The notes under the pieces were generated by a model. The model saw nothing but the letters and a program-made list of their open reading frames with translations. It had not been told where the DNA came from and made no database searches. Positions 7,189-16,890 of a stretch of 64,000 nucleotides of DNA are shown here, piece after piece; position 1 is the stretch's first letter; each line of letters opens with the position of its first letter. The stretch lies in contig JBAOIH010000001.1 in NCBI GenBank assembly GCA_037045645.1, positions 1,581,001 to 1,645,000 on the forward strand. Reading direction: 5' to 3'. This DNA is from Nocardioides sp. (GTDB lineage Bacteria; Actinomycetota; Actinomycetes; Propionibacteriales; Nocardioidaceae). Both the position numbers and the translations under genes were made by a program.

Positions 7189-8712
7189 ATGAGCAGTCAG
7201 CGAGTCGCGGTGGCGGCCACAGGGCGCCAGGCACTCGACGCGGGGCTGGGGGCCGGAGCCGACGGTGGCAATGCGGTCGACGCCGCACTGGCCGCAGCTC
7301 TGGTGGCCTTGGCCACCGAGCCCGGCATGGTCTCGATCGGCGGAGGGTGCTACATCTCGGTCTGGCCGGCAGACGGCGACCCCGTCGTGATCGACGGCAA
7401 CGTCGAGATGCCCGGGCGTGGGCTGACACCGCAGGCTCTCGGACGCGGCGTGCGCGAGGTGAGCACCGAGTACGGCGGGGGCGTGACGATGCACGCCGGC
7501 GCTGGATCGGTGGCCACCCCGGGCATCCCGTCGGCATTCGCCGCTGCCCACGAGTCGTACGCTCGGCTCGACTGGGCGAACCTGCTGGCACCGGCCGAAC
7601 GCGCGGCCCGCCACGGCTACCCGATGTCGTCCGCAGCAGCGCGCTACCTCTCCTTCACCGCCGACTCCCTCTTCGGTAGCGACCCGGAGGCTCATGCTCT
7701 GGTCACCCGCCCAGACGGCTCGCTCCTGGAGGGGGGTGAGGCGACGCGCAACCTGCTGCTCGCGGACGTCCTGGTCGAATGGGCCCGCGAGGGCAACGCC
7801 CTGTTCCGCACCGGCCGAGTGGCTCGCTCGCTCGCCGAGGCGATGGCCGACGAGGGACTGGTCACCGCCGAGGACCTCGTGTCGTACGCCCCGGTGACCC
7901 GGCCCGCGACTCGCCTCCAGGTCGGGGAGTGGGAGATCGCCTGCAACCCACCGCCCGCCGTCGGCGGGCCCATGCTGGCGATCATGTTGGGCGAACTCGG
8001 ACGACGCGAACGTTGGGACTGGTCGGACGCGATCGAGATCCAGCGGGCAGTGCTCGGCTACCGCCACCGTACGCACGACCTCTCCCACGACCTGGAAGCA
8101 GACGGACTCGCCTTGCTGGAGTCGGTCGGCGTTCATGGCCTGAGCGCCTTGCGCGGGTCGTCCTCTACCGCCCACATCTCGGCCGTCGACGCCGACGGCA
8201 ACGCGTGTGCGATCACGATGAGCAGCGGGTACGGCTCGGGGCTATGCATCCCGGGCACCGGGATTCTGCTCAACAACGCACTCGGCGAGGTCGAACTCAA
8301 TCGCCACGGGCTGCACGCGGTGCCGGCAGGCACCCGGCTGGCCTCCAACATGGCGCCGACGACAGGACGTGCGGCCGATGGTCGGGCGTTGGCGATCGGC
8401 TCCCCTGGCGCCGACCGGATCACCACCGCACTGATGCTCGTCCTGGGCCAGGGAACCCTGCACGGAGCCGATCTGCAGCACGCGATCGCGGCGCCCCGCC
8501 TGCACCTGAGGCTGACCTCGGAGGGCTTCAAGGTCGAGTACGAGGCCGATGACTCACTCGCCGCGGCGGTCACGGCCTCCGGGTTGCCTGGACACGTCTA
8601 TCCCGAACCTCATATGTACTTCGGCGGGGTGGGCGCCGCCTATCGGTTCGCCGACCACACCCTCCAGGCCGCAGGTGACGCACGTCGCGAAGCGGCGGTG
8701 GGGGTGCGGTGA
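7189..8712 (+). CDS. ggt: Gamma-glutamyltransferase family protein
   Basis: 507 residues of the Ntn-hydrolase GGT family, which cleave or transfer gamma-glutamyl groups from glutathione-like thiols and self-process into two subunits. The N-terminal subunit contains GNAVDAALAAALV and the GGGCY glycine run; the new N-terminus after cleavage would be Thr327 in SSSTAHISAVDADGNA, followed by the oxyanion-type SSGYGSG. No signal peptide is present, unlike many periplasmic GGTs, and the protein is shorter than the usual ~570, so a cytoplasmic role or another acyl substrate is possible. The next gene starts inside its stop codon (GTGA), so the two are translated together. Confidence 0.85.
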   Translation: MSSQRVAVAATGRQALDAGLGAGADGGNAVDAALAAALVALATEPGMVSIGGGCYISVWPADGDPVVIDGNVEMPGRGLTPQALGRGVREVSTEYGGGVTMHAGAGSVATPGIPSAFAAAHESYARLDWANLLAPAERAARHGYPMSSAAARYLSFTADSLFGSDPEAHALVTRPDGSLLEGGEATRNLLLADVLVEWAREGNALFRTGRVARSLAEAMADEGLVTAEDLVSYAPVTRPATRLQVGEWEIACNPPPAVGGPMLAIMLGELGRRERWDWSDAIEIQRAVLGYRHRTHDLSHDLEADGLALLESVGVHGLSALRGSSSTAHISAVDADGNACAITMSSGYGSGLCIPGTGILLNNALGEVELNRHGLHAVPAGTRLASNMAPTTGRAADGRALAIGSPGADRITTALMLVLGQGTLHGADLQHAIAAPRLHLRLTSEGFKVEYEADDSLAAAVTASGLPGHVYPEPHMYFGGVGAAYRFADHTLQAAGDARREAAVGVR

Positions 8713-9752
8713 ACCCATTGCTGCGCGCCTACCGCGCCACCGGCGCAGACCAGCCCGGAGGCGACCCGCTGCTCGCGCACGGTGTCGCGATGGAGGGCTA
8801 CTTCTGGCGCTTCACCGACGTGGCGCGCGCTCGCTCGGTGATCGCACTGATCGGAGTCAACCAGGGACCCCGCGGTCCCTGGGCCACTCTCGGACTCGCC
8901 GCCTGGCCCGGCTCTCATCTGGCGATCGCGGCACGCGAGGGAGCGTACGCCGACCCGGTCCGCGTGCACGCGGCCAGCGGCGACGCGTTCGACGGTGACG
9001 ATCGGCGCGTCTTGGTGGATCTGGGTCCCGACGCCCGCCTGGACGTCAGGCTGCACGATCTGGTGCGTTGGCCACGTAGGCGCTGGGGCGGGTCGAGCAT
9101 CTTTCACAGCGTGCCAGCGCTCAATCAGTACTGGCATCCCTGGCTGCTCGGCGGTCGCGCCACCGGCACCGTGAGCATGGACGGCGAGACGTGGAGTCTT
9201 GACGGAGCCCAGGTCTACGCCGAGAAGAACTGGGGCAAGGAAGGCTTCCCAGAGGCCTGGTGGTGGGGCCAGGCGCAGGGGTTCGAGGAGCCCGCTGCCT
9301 GCGTAGCCTTCGCGGGTGGCCTCGTCCACGCCGGACCGCTGCGCACCACCGTGACCGCCCTGGTCGTACGTCTGCCAGACGGACACGTGCTCCGTCTGGG
9401 CGATCCCGTCGTCTCCCCTGTCGAAACCCACGTCACGGACACGACCTGGACGTTGCGCGGGCGAGGATTTGGGTGGCGGGTGCGTGTCGATGCGTACGCC
9501 CCCTTGGCCGATGCCCACGTCTTGCCCGTGCCGCTGCCAAGCCGGCACAGGAACACCGCCGGCGCTTTGGAACATCTCGGTGGCGCTCTCAGCATCCGAG
9601 TCGAGCGGCGTGGCCGTCTGGTCTGGCAGGGAGACACCACTCTGGCGGGCCTCGAACACGGCGGGCTGGACCGCGCCGAGGATGAGTTGCGCCGACGTGC
9701 TGTTGCGTCAGGCGCGACCGGTGCGCCTCCTGCGAAACAAAGCGACCGCTGA
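8709..9752 (+). CDS. Tocopherol-cyclase-like protein
   Basis: 347 residues. The segment YAEKNWG (170-176) followed by FPEAWWWGQAQGF is the signature of the tocopherol cyclase family (Pfam Tocopherol_cycl as I recall it), and the length matches the bacterial members. In plants and cyanobacteria the enzyme closes the chromanol ring of vitamin E; actinobacteria generally lack the rest of that pathway, so the reaction here is unknown. The start GTG overlaps the ggt stop by 4 bases. The last ~25 residues are Arg/Ala/Gly-rich and probably disordered. Confidence 0.7.
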   Translation: MNPLLRAYRATGADQPGGDPLLAHGVAMEGYFWRFTDVARARSVIALIGVNQGPRGPWATLGLAAWPGSHLAIAAREGAYADPVRVHAASGDAFDGDDRRVLVDLGPDARLDVRLHDLVRWPRRRWGGSSIFHSVPALNQYWHPWLLGGRATGTVSMDGETWSLDGAQVYAEKNWGKEGFPEAWWWGQAQGFEEPAACVAFAGGLVHAGPLRTTVTALVVRLPDGHVLRLGDPVVSPVETHVTDTTWTLRGRGFGWRVRVDAYAPLADAHVLPVPLPSRHRNTAGALEHLGGALSIRVERRGRLVWQGDTTLAGLEHGGLDRAEDELRRRAVASGATGAPPAKQSDR

Positions 9753-9809
9753 CCAACCTCGAAAGGCGTAGTGTGGTTGCCATCACATTCACCGTCGGCA
9801 AGGGTTGAG

Positions 9810-10253
9810 ATGAGCAGTCGGCAAGACCTCGTGCGGGCGATCGCCGCCGCACATCACGACGATCGTGGGCCGCTGATGCCGATCCTCCACGACGTCAACG
9901 ACGAACTCGGCTACGTCAGCGACGACGACGTCGCCACGATCGCCGACGCCCTCAACCTCAGTCGCGCCGACGTGCACGGCGTGCGTTCCTTTTATGAGGA
10001 CTTCCGCACCGCTCCCCCACGTGCCCACTCGATACGGGTGTGCGGCGCGGAAGCGTGCCAGTCCCTGGGTGCCGAGGCCCTCTTCGAGCCCGCGGTGGTC
10101 TCGAAACTGACCGAGCGCGGCGATGTCGACCACGGCACCGTCTTCTGCCTGGGCAACTGCGCCCTCGGTCCCTCCGCCCTGATCGACGGCACCCTGGTCG
10201 GACGGCTGACCCCGCAGCGACTCACCAAGATGACCGAGGGGTGGCGCGCATGA
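9810..10253 (+). CDS. fdsG: NAD-dependent formate dehydrogenase gamma subunit
   Basis: 147 residues of the NuoE-like thioredoxin-fold [2Fe-2S] family. Ligands are Cys78 and Cys83 (CGAEAC) and Cys113 and Cys117 (CLGNC). With FdsB it passes electrons from the formate site toward NAD. ATG 9810 is preceded by AAGGG; an in-frame upstream start at 9771 has no ribosome-binding site. First gene of the fds operon; its stop overlaps the fdsB start (ATGA). Confidence 0.9.
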   Translation: MSSRQDLVRAIAAAHHDDRGPLMPILHDVNDELGYVSDDDVATIADALNLSRADVHGVRSFYEDFRTAPPRAHSIRVCGAEACQSLGAEALFEPAVVSKLTERGDVDHGTVFCLGNCALGPSALIDGTLVGRLTPQRLTKMTEGWRA

Positions 10254-11741
10254 CCACGGTGTGGGTCCCTCTCGATGCCGCTGCCGTGTCGGTCGGCGCG
10301 GACGACGTGGCGGACGCATTCGCAGCCGCCGGTGCCAGCGTCAAACGCAACGGCACGCGGGGCCTGCTCTGGCTCGAACCCCTCGTCGAGGTGGAGCGTG
10401 AGGATGGGCGCGTCGCCTACCCCAACGCTGACGCCGGACCAGGTCGCGGCAGTGCTCGAAGGCTCGGCCCCCGACCTCGGTGACATCGAGACCCATCCCT
10501 GGCTCGCCGCGCAGCAGCGCGTGAGTTTCGCCCGCGTAGGAAGGGTGGAGCCCGCAGACCTCGACGCGTACGAAGCCGACGGCGGGTGGGCAGGACTTCG
10601 CAAGGCGCTCACCATGGCACCGGCAGACATCGTCACCGAGATCCTCGACAGCGGCCTTCGCGGCCGCGGCGGCGCCGGCTTCCCGACGGGCCTGAAGTGG
10701 CGCACCGTGCTGGAGACCGACGCCGAGCAGAAGTTCATCTGCGCCAACGCCGACGAGGGTGACTCCGGCACCTTCGCCGACCGGATCCTGCTGGAGGGCG
10801 ACCCCTTCGTCTTGATCGAGGGCATGACGATCGCCGCGTACGCGGTCGGGGCGAGCGAGGGCTATGTCTACCTGCGCTCGGAATACCCCCACGCCATCGC
10901 GATGCTGCGCCGCGCGATCGAAACCGCGTACACCCGCGGCTTCCTCGGCGCCGACATCCTCGGCACGGGCTTCACCTTCGATCTGCACCTGCGCGTAGGC
11001 GCGGGTGCCTACATCTGCGGTGAGGAGTCCTCGATGCTCGACAGCCTCGAGGGCAAGCGCGGTGAGGTGCGGGCCAAGCCGCCGATCCCGGCCATCTCCG
11101 GCCTTTTCGGACAGCCGACCGTGATCAACAACGTGCTCACCTTCGGTGCGGTGCCGATGATCCTGGCCGACGGCGCCCAGGCGTACGCCGACCTCGGGCT
11201 CGGCAAGTCCCGCGGCACCCAGGTGTTCCAACTCGCGGGCAACATCAAGCAGGGCGGGCTCGTGGAGTTGCCCTTCGGCGTGACGCTGCGCGAGCTCGTC
11301 GAGGAGTACGGCGCCGGCACGCTGAGCGGTCGGCCGGTCGGCGCGGTCCAGGTCGGTGGCCCGCTCGGCGCCTACCTAGGACCCGACGACCTCGACGTGC
11401 CTCTGGCGTACGAAGAACTCGCCGAGGCCGGTGGCATGCTCGGGCACGGCGGCATCGTGGTGTTCGACGACAGCATCGATCTGCTCAAGATGGCCAGATT
11501 CGCGCTCGAGTTCTGCTCGGTCGAGTCGTGCGGCAAGTGCACCCCGTGTCGCGTCGGCTCCGTGCGCGGCGTCGAGGTGATGGACCGCGTCCTCGAAGGC
11601 CGAGACGTCGAGGCCAACCTGGTCCTGATCGAGGATCTCTGCGAGACCATGACGAAGGGCTCGCTGTGCGCCATGGGCGGCCTGACGCCGATGCCCGTAC
11701 GCAGCGCGCTGACGCTCCACTCCGCTCGGAAGGACGGCTGA
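10250..11741 (+). CDS. fdsB: NAD-dependent formate dehydrogenase beta subunit, frameshifted as read
   Basis: The ATG at 10250 overlaps the fdsG stop and opens with MTTVWVPLDAAAVSVG, matching FdsB N-termini, but that frame diverges after VAYPN. The family sequence resumes in the +1 frame at LTPDQVAAVLEG and runs to 11741. Deleting one C from the run at 10420-10423 joins them (VAYP-TLTPDQ) into a 496-residue protein. The C-terminal part has the FMN/NAD site GLRGRGGAGFPTGLKW and the [4Fe-4S] motif CSVESCGKCTPC. It would reduce NAD with electrons from FdsA. The disruption is either a sequence error or a real mutation; the downstream frame alone (from about 10404) lacks the first ~50 residues. Confidence 0.85.
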
Positions 11742-11746
11742 TTCCC

Positions 11747-14581
11747 ATGACCCAGGACGCGACCCTGGCGCCAGAGCGAGACCTCGGCACCCCAGCGGGG
11801 ACCGGCACGACCGAGGTGACCGTGACCATCGACGGGCGCGAGGTCAGCGTTCCCGAGGGCACGTCGGTCATGCGCGCCGCAGCCGAGGCGGGCATCGACA
11901 TCCCCAAGTTGTGCGCCACCGATTCGCTCAAGGCGTACGGCTCGTGTCGGATGTGCCTGGTCGAGACCGACACCGCGCGTCCCGGCACGACGCCCGCCTC
12001 GTGTACGACTCCGTGCAGCGACGGCATGACGGTGCAGACCAACACCGAGCAGGTCCAGGCGTTGCGCCGCGGGGTGATGGAGCTCTATCTCTCCGAACAT
12101 CCGGAGGACTGTGCCGGTTGCGCGCGCGGCAACTGTGAGATCCAGGCATTGGCCGTACGCGTCGGCGCCGCCGAGGTCCGCTATGGCCGTCCCGGTCGCG
12201 AGGAGCGTCCGATCGACGACTCCAACCCCTATTTCGCCTTCGACGACTCCGCGTGCATCGTCTGCTCACGTTGCGTACGCGCGTGCGGCGAGGTGCAGGG
12301 CACCTTCGCGCTCAGCATCGACGGCCGCGGCGACGAGTCGTTCGTCAGCTCGGGCGGCACCGACTTCTTGTCGTCGGAATGTGTCTCGTGCGGCGCCTGC
12401 GTCCAGGCCTGCCCCACCAGTGCCCTCACCGAGAAGTCGATCATCGACCTGGGCATGCCGACGCGCTCGGTGGAGACCACCTGCGCCTACTGCGGCGTCG
12501 GCTGCACCTTCCGCGCCGAGGTCCAGGGCGAGGGCGACGACTCGCGCGTCGTCCGGATGATGCCCGCCAAGACCGGTGGCGCCAATGAGGGACACAGTTG
12601 CGTCAAGGGCCGGTTCGCGTACGGCTATGCCGCCCACGATGATCGCCAGCTGCACCCGATGGTGCGCGACACCCTTGACGACGAGTGGCGTCGGGTCTCC
12701 TGGGAGGAGGCGATCGCCAAGGTCGCCGAGGGATTCAAGGCGATCCAGGCCGAGCACGGCGTCGGCGCGATCGGCGGCATCTCGTCGTCGCGATGCACCA
12801 ACGAAGAGGTCTACGTCGTCCAGAAGATGGTGCGCGCGGCATTCGGCAACAACAACGTCGACACCTGCGCCCGGGTGTGTCACTCCCCCACCGGTTATGG
12901 CCTCAACCAGACTTTCGGGACCTCGGCCGGCACCCAGGACTTCGAGTCGGTCGACCACTGCGACGTGATGTTGCTGATCGGCGCCAACCCCACCGACGCC
13001 CACCCCGTCTTCGGCTCGCGGATGAAGAAGCGGCTGCGTGAGGGCGCCAAGATCATCGTCGCGGACCCCCGCCGGATCGGTCTCGTACGCGCTCCGCACG
13101 TCGAGGCCGCCCACCACCTGCCGGTCCTGCCCGGTTCCAACGTCGCCTTCATCAACTCGATGGCGTACGTGATCGTCACCGAGGGTCTGCACGACGAAAA
13201 GTTCCTCCAGGAGCGATGCGAGAACGTCGAGGACTATCTGGCTTTCATCCGGCGCGAGGAGAACTCCCCCGAGTCGACCGCGGAGATCACCGGGATCGAC
13301 CCGGCCGAGTTGCGCGCTGCGGCCCGGCTCTATGCCACCGGCGGCAACGGCGCCATCTATTACGGCCTCGGCGTGACCGAGCACAGCCAGGGTTCGACGA
13401 TGGTGATGGGGCTGGCCAACCTGGCCATGCTGACCGGAAACATCGGCCGCCAGGGCGTGGGCGTCAACCCACTGCGCGGTCAGAATAACGTGCAGGGCTC
13501 GTGCGACATGGGGTCCTTCCCGCACGAGTTCCCCGGTTATCGCCACGTCGGGCTCGACGACGTACGCGCGATCTATGAGCAGTTGTGGGGCACCACGCTG
13601 CAGTCCGAGCCCGGGCTGCGCATCCCCAACATGTTCGACTCGGCGCTGGCCGGCACCTTCCGCGGACTGTATGTGCAGGGTGAGGACATCGCGCAGAGCG
13701 ACCCCAACACCGCGCACGTCGAGGCCGCGTTGCGCTCGCTGGACCTGGTCGTCGTGCAGGACCTCTTCCTCAACGAGACCGCTCGGTTCGCCCACGTGTT
13801 CCTGCCCGGCACGAGCTTCTTGGAGAAGGACGGCACGTTCACCAATGCCGAGCGTCGACTCGGACGCGTACGCCCGGTCTTCCCCACGCGCGTGGGCAAG
13901 GACGAGTGGCAGGTGGTGTGTGACATCGCCACCGCGATGGGCTACCCGATGTCGTACGCCGAACCGGCCGAGATCATGGCCGAGATCGCCGCGACCACCC
14001 CTACCTTCGCCGGTGTCTCGTTCGCCCGCCTGGACGCCGAGGGCTCGATGCAGTGGCCCGTGAACGAGGCGGCGCCCGAGGGCACTCCGGTGATGCATGT
14101 GGACGGTTTCGTACGCGGCAAGGGTCACCTGATGGAGACCGTCTATGTGCCCACGACCGAGCGTACGAACCGACGGTTCCCGCTGATCCTCACGACCGGT
14201 CGGATCCTGTCGCAATACAACGTCGGGGCCCAGACCCGGCGTACGGCCAACAACACCTGGCACCCCGAGGACGTCTTGGAGATCCACCCCTCGGACGCGC
14301 AGATGCGCGGGATCTCGACCGGCGACCTGGTGGAGATCTCCTCGCGGGTCGGCACGACCGCGATGCGGGCCGAGGTCAGCGAGCGGATGCAGCCCGGCGT
14401 GGTCTACACGACGTTCCATCACCCGGTGAGCGGCGCCAACGTCGTGACGACCGAGAACTCCGACTGGGCGACCAACTGCCCCGAATACAAGGTGACGGCC
14501 GTCCAGGTCGGCGTCGCGAACGCGCGCGAGGCCGAGCAACAAGAGCATGCGGGAGTGCCGCTCGCGGAGGCGCACCGGTGA
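11747..14581 (+). CDS. fdsA: Formate dehydrogenase alpha subunit (molybdo-bis-MGD, cysteine type)
   Basis: 944 residues from ATG 11747, five bases after fdsB. Order of domains: N-terminal [2Fe-2S] with Cys56, 67, 70, 86; a His-Cys [4Fe-4S] segment (HPEDCAGCARGNC, about 119-131); two ferredoxin clusters (CIVCSRCVRAC and CVSCGACVQAC); the CAYCGVGC cluster; then the molybdopterin fold. The active-site metal ligand is Cys378 in RVCHSPTGYG rather than selenocysteine. The enzyme oxidises formate to CO2 (or the reverse) in the cytoplasm with FdsB and FdsG. The frame is uninterrupted. The next gene starts at its stop. Confidence 0.95.
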   Translation: MTQDATLAPERDLGTPAGTGTTEVTVTIDGREVSVPEGTSVMRAAAEAGIDIPKLCATDSLKAYGSCRMCLVETDTARPGTTPASCTTPCSDGMTVQTNTEQVQALRRGVMELYLSEHPEDCAGCARGNCEIQALAVRVGAAEVRYGRPGREERPIDDSNPYFAFDDSACIVCSRCVRACGEVQGTFALSIDGRGDESFVSSGGTDFLSSECVSCGACVQACPTSALTEKSIIDLGMPTRSVETTCAYCGVGCTFRAEVQGEGDDSRVVRMMPAKTGGANEGHSCVKGRFAYGYAAHDDRQLHPMVRDTLDDEWRRVSWEEAIAKVAEGFKAIQAEHGVGAIGGISSSRCTNEEVYVVQKMVRAAFGNNNVDTCARVCHSPTGYGLNQTFGTSAGTQDFESVDHCDVMLLIGANPTDAHPVFGSRMKKRLREGAKIIVADPRRIGLVRAPHVEAAHHLPVLPGSNVAFINSMAYVIVTEGLHDEKFLQERCENVEDYLAFIRREENSPESTAEITGIDPAELRAAARLYATGGNGAIYYGLGVTEHSQGSTMVMGLANLAMLTGNIGRQGVGVNPLRGQNNVQGSCDMGSFPHEFPGYRHVGLDDVRAIYEQLWGTTLQSEPGLRIPNMFDSALAGTFRGLYVQGEDIAQSDPNTAHVEAALRSLDLVVVQDLFLNETARFAHVFLPGTSFLEKDGTFTNAERRLGRVRPVFPTRVGKDEWQVVCDIATAMGYPMSYAEPAEIMAEIAATTPTFAGVSFARLDAEGSMQWPVNEAAPEGTPVMHVDGFVRGKGHLMETVYVPTTERTNRRFPLILTTGRILSQYNVGAQTRRTANNTWHPEDVLEIHPSDAQMRGISTGDLVEISSRVGTTAMRAEVSERMQPGVVYTTFHHPVSGANVVTTENSDWATNCPEYKVTAVQVGVANAREAEQQEHAGVPLAEAHR

Positions 14582-14849
14582 CCGGGCTCGACAGCCAGGG
14601 CACTCCACCGGGAGCTGCGGATGGGCAACGACATCGCGCGGCACTTCGGACACCTCGACGACGACGCTGCGGCGGAGCGGATCGCCACGCACATCGAGAA
14701 ATTTCTGGGAGCCCCGGATGATCGAGGCCCTCTCCGGCTTCGTCCGCGCTCGTCACCCTGATGCGGACCCGCTGCTGGCCGCTGCCGTCACCGCACTGAT
14801 CCTGGACGACGTCGACCACGACGAGCTGGTCGAGCCGAGTGGCGGTTAG
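14578..14849 (+). pseudogene. fdsD: Formate dehydrogenase delta subunit, two frameshifts as read
   Basis: The GTG at 14578 overlaps the fdsA stop and reads VTGLDSQGTPP; family sequence then continues in the next frame (ELRMGNDIARHFGHLDDD ... THIEK) and again in a third frame (FWEPRMIEALSGFVRA ... to TAG 14847). Removing one G at 14610-14612 and one T at 14702-14704 gives a continuous 89-residue protein with the FdsD core HIEKFWEPRM. FdsD is a small subunit needed for assembly of the enzyme. Its end overlaps the fdhD start. As read, the gene cannot make the protein. Confidence 0.8.
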
Positions 14850-15672
14850 CGACAGGGCACGCCGTCCCGGGCCGACCGTCCGGTTGCGCGTGGAGGAGAC
14901 TACGCACGAACGCACGCGTCAGCGCGAGGATCGCGTCGTCACCGAGGAGCCGCTGGAGATCAGGGTCGCGTCGCCCGGGGCGCAGGCGCAGCGCGTGTGG
15001 GTGACCATGCGTACGCCCGGCCAGGACTTCGAGTTGGCTGCCGGGTTCTTGGTCCACGAGGCGATCGTGCGTCCGGAGTGGATCCGCCAGGTCGCCTACT
15101 GCACCGACGAGAGTCTCGACGCGGAGCAGGAGTTCAACGTGGTCACCGTGAACGTCGACCGTCCCGTGGAGTTGCCCGAGCGTACGATCGGCGCCCAGAG
15201 CAGCGGCTCGTCTGCCTGCGGTGTGTGCGGCAAGGATTCGGTCGCCGCGGCGCTGGCCAGCCCGCCGGTGTCTCGGTGGGAGGGAGCCGACCTGAGCGCC
15301 GACGTCGTACGACACCTCCCGGGCGCGCTGCGGGAGCGCCAGAGTGTCTTCGCCAAGACCGGTGGCGCGCACGCGGCGGCGCTGGCCTCGTCGGACGGCA
15401 CGTTGTGGGTCGTACGCGAGGATGTCGGTCGGCACAACGCCGTCGACAAGGTCACCGGCGCGCGGGTGCTGGCAGGTCAGTCCCCCGCCGAGGCAGCCCT
15501 GGTCGTGAGTGGTCGCGCCGGTTTCGAGTTGGTCCAGAAGGCAGCAGCCGCGGGTGTCGGGGCACTCGTCGCGGTGGGTGCGCCGACGAGCCTGTCGGTG
15601 TCTCTGGCCGAACGCAGCGGGTTGGCGCTCTTCGGCTTCACCGATGAGTCGAGGACCGTCAGGTACGCCTGA
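14839..15672 (+). CDS. fdhD: Formate dehydrogenase accessory sulfurtransferase
   Basis: 277 residues. FdhD hands sulfur from IscS-type desulfurase to the molybdenum cofactor of formate dehydrogenase. The CxxC loop is Cys127-GV-Cys130 (SSACGVCGK); the cofactor-binding segment REDVGRHNAVDKV is intact. GTG 14839 lies inside the end of fdsD, so it is translationally coupled. Its intact state argues that the operon as a whole is still in use. Confidence 0.93.
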   Translation: MAVSDRARRPGPTVRLRVEETTHERTRQREDRVVTEEPLEIRVASPGAQAQRVWVTMRTPGQDFELAAGFLVHEAIVRPEWIRQVAYCTDESLDAEQEFNVVTVNVDRPVELPERTIGAQSSGSSACGVCGKDSVAAALASPPVSRWEGADLSADVVRHLPGALRERQSVFAKTGGAHAAALASSDGTLWVVREDVGRHNAVDKVTGARVLAGQSPAEAALVVSGRAGFELVQKAAAAGVGALVAVGAPTSLSVSLAERSGLALFGFTDESRTVRYA

Positions 15673-15732
15673 ATCGGCCGGTCAGGGCGTGTGGTGACCC
15701 CGACTGTCGGTGGTCGAATCTAGGTTCGTCCT

Positions 15733-16890
15733 ATGCGCATCCTGCACACCTCCGACTGGCACCTTGGCCGGTCGTTCCACCGCGAGGGGATGCTCACCCA
15801 TCAGGGCGCGTACGCCGATCACCTCTTGGAGGTCGTGGAGTCCGAGCAGGTCGACCTCGTGGTCGTGTCGGGCGACGTCTACGACCGCGCGCTCCCCCAG
15901 GTCGACGCGGTCGCGTTGGCCGACGACACGTTCTCGCGGCTGGCCGCCTCGCGCGCGAAAGTGGTGGTGTCGTCGGGCAATCACGACTCTGCCCAGCGGC
16001 TCGGCTTCGGGTCGCGATTGATCGATGCGGCAGGGGTCTTCGTGCGTACGAGACCGGGTGAGGTCGGCACCCCGGTGCTGCTCGACGATGCGCATGGTCA
16101 GGTCGCCGTGCATGCCATCCCGTTCCTCGAACCCGCGGTGGTCTCCCCTGCCTGGTCCCTGCGCAGTCGCTCCCACGAGGCCGCGCTGACCGAGGCCATG
16201 CACCGGGTGCGCGCCGACCTGTCCGCACGTCGCCACACGCGCAGCGTGGTGCTGGCTCATGCCTTCGTGGCCGGGTGTGCGCCGAGCGACTCCGAGCGCG
16301 ACATCAGCGTGGGTGGAGTCTCGATGGTCTCCGCCGACGTCTTCCAGGGCATCGACTACGTCGCCATGGGGCACCTGCACGGCGCCCAACGCGTCACCGA
16401 GCAGGTCCGTTATTCGGGCAGTCCGCTCGCCTACTCCTTCTCCGAGGCCACCCATCTGAAGGGATCGTGGCTGATCGATCTTGGTGCAGGGGGCATTGCG
16501 GCCACCACCTTCATCCCGGCACCGGTGCCCCGGCCGCTGGCGCGGTTGCGCGGCACCCTCGAAGAGTTGCTGTCAGACCCGGCGTTGGCGGGTGACGAAG
16601 CAGCCTGGGTGCAGGCGACGTTGACCGACGACAGTCGGCCGGTCCAGCCGATGGAGCGACTACGTCGTCGTTTCCCGCATGCCCTGGTTCTCGGATTCGA
16701 GCCGACGCGGGAGACCCCGTTGACGTCGGCGCGGCGGCGCTGGCACGAACGCGACGACCACGAGATCGCTCTGGCCTTCGTGAAGGACCTTCGCGGGCGC
16801 GGCGCCACCCCGGCCGAGTCGGCGCTGCTTCGCGAGGCGGTCGACGCCTGCTGCCACGACCGCGATCAGGACGCGGAGGTGGCGGTCTGA
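15733..16890 (+). CDS. sbcD: SbcCD nuclease, phosphodiesterase subunit
   Basis: 385 residues with the Mre11-type metal sites in order: SDWHLGR (7-13), GDVYDR (about 49), SSGNHDS (about 79) and GHLHGAQ near 217. With SbcC it forms an ATP-dependent nuclease that opens DNA hairpins and processes blocked ends. Its TGA shares a base with the sbcC start. Complete and normal length. Confidence 0.93.
   Translation: MRILHTSDWHLGRSFHREGMLTHQGAYADHLLEVVESEQVDLVVVSGDVYDRALPQVDAVALADDTFSRLAASRAKVVVSSGNHDSAQRLGFGSRLIDAAGVFVRTRPGEVGTPVLLDDAHGQVAVHAIPFLEPAVVSPAWSLRSRSHEAALTEAMHRVRADLSARRHTRSVVLAHAFVAGCAPSDSERDISVGGVSMVSADVFQGIDYVAMGHLHGAQRVTEQVRYSGSPLAYSFSEATHLKGSWLIDLGAGGIAATTFIPAPVPRPLARLRGTLEELLSDPALAGDEAAWVQATLTDDSRPVQPMERLRRRFPHALVLGFEPTRETPLTSARRRWHERDDHEIALAFVKDLRGRGATPAESALLREAVDACCHDRDQDAEVAV

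Noticed and set aside
12266..14692. An 808-residue minus-strand frame opposite fdsA
   Set aside because: fdsA has complete cofactor motifs; the opposite frame is His/Arg/Gly-rich with no domain, a usual artefact at high GC.
14578..14721. A start-to-stop reading of fdsD without frameshift
   Set aside because: Each single frame loses the FdsD core; only joining three frames restores HIEKFWEPRM.
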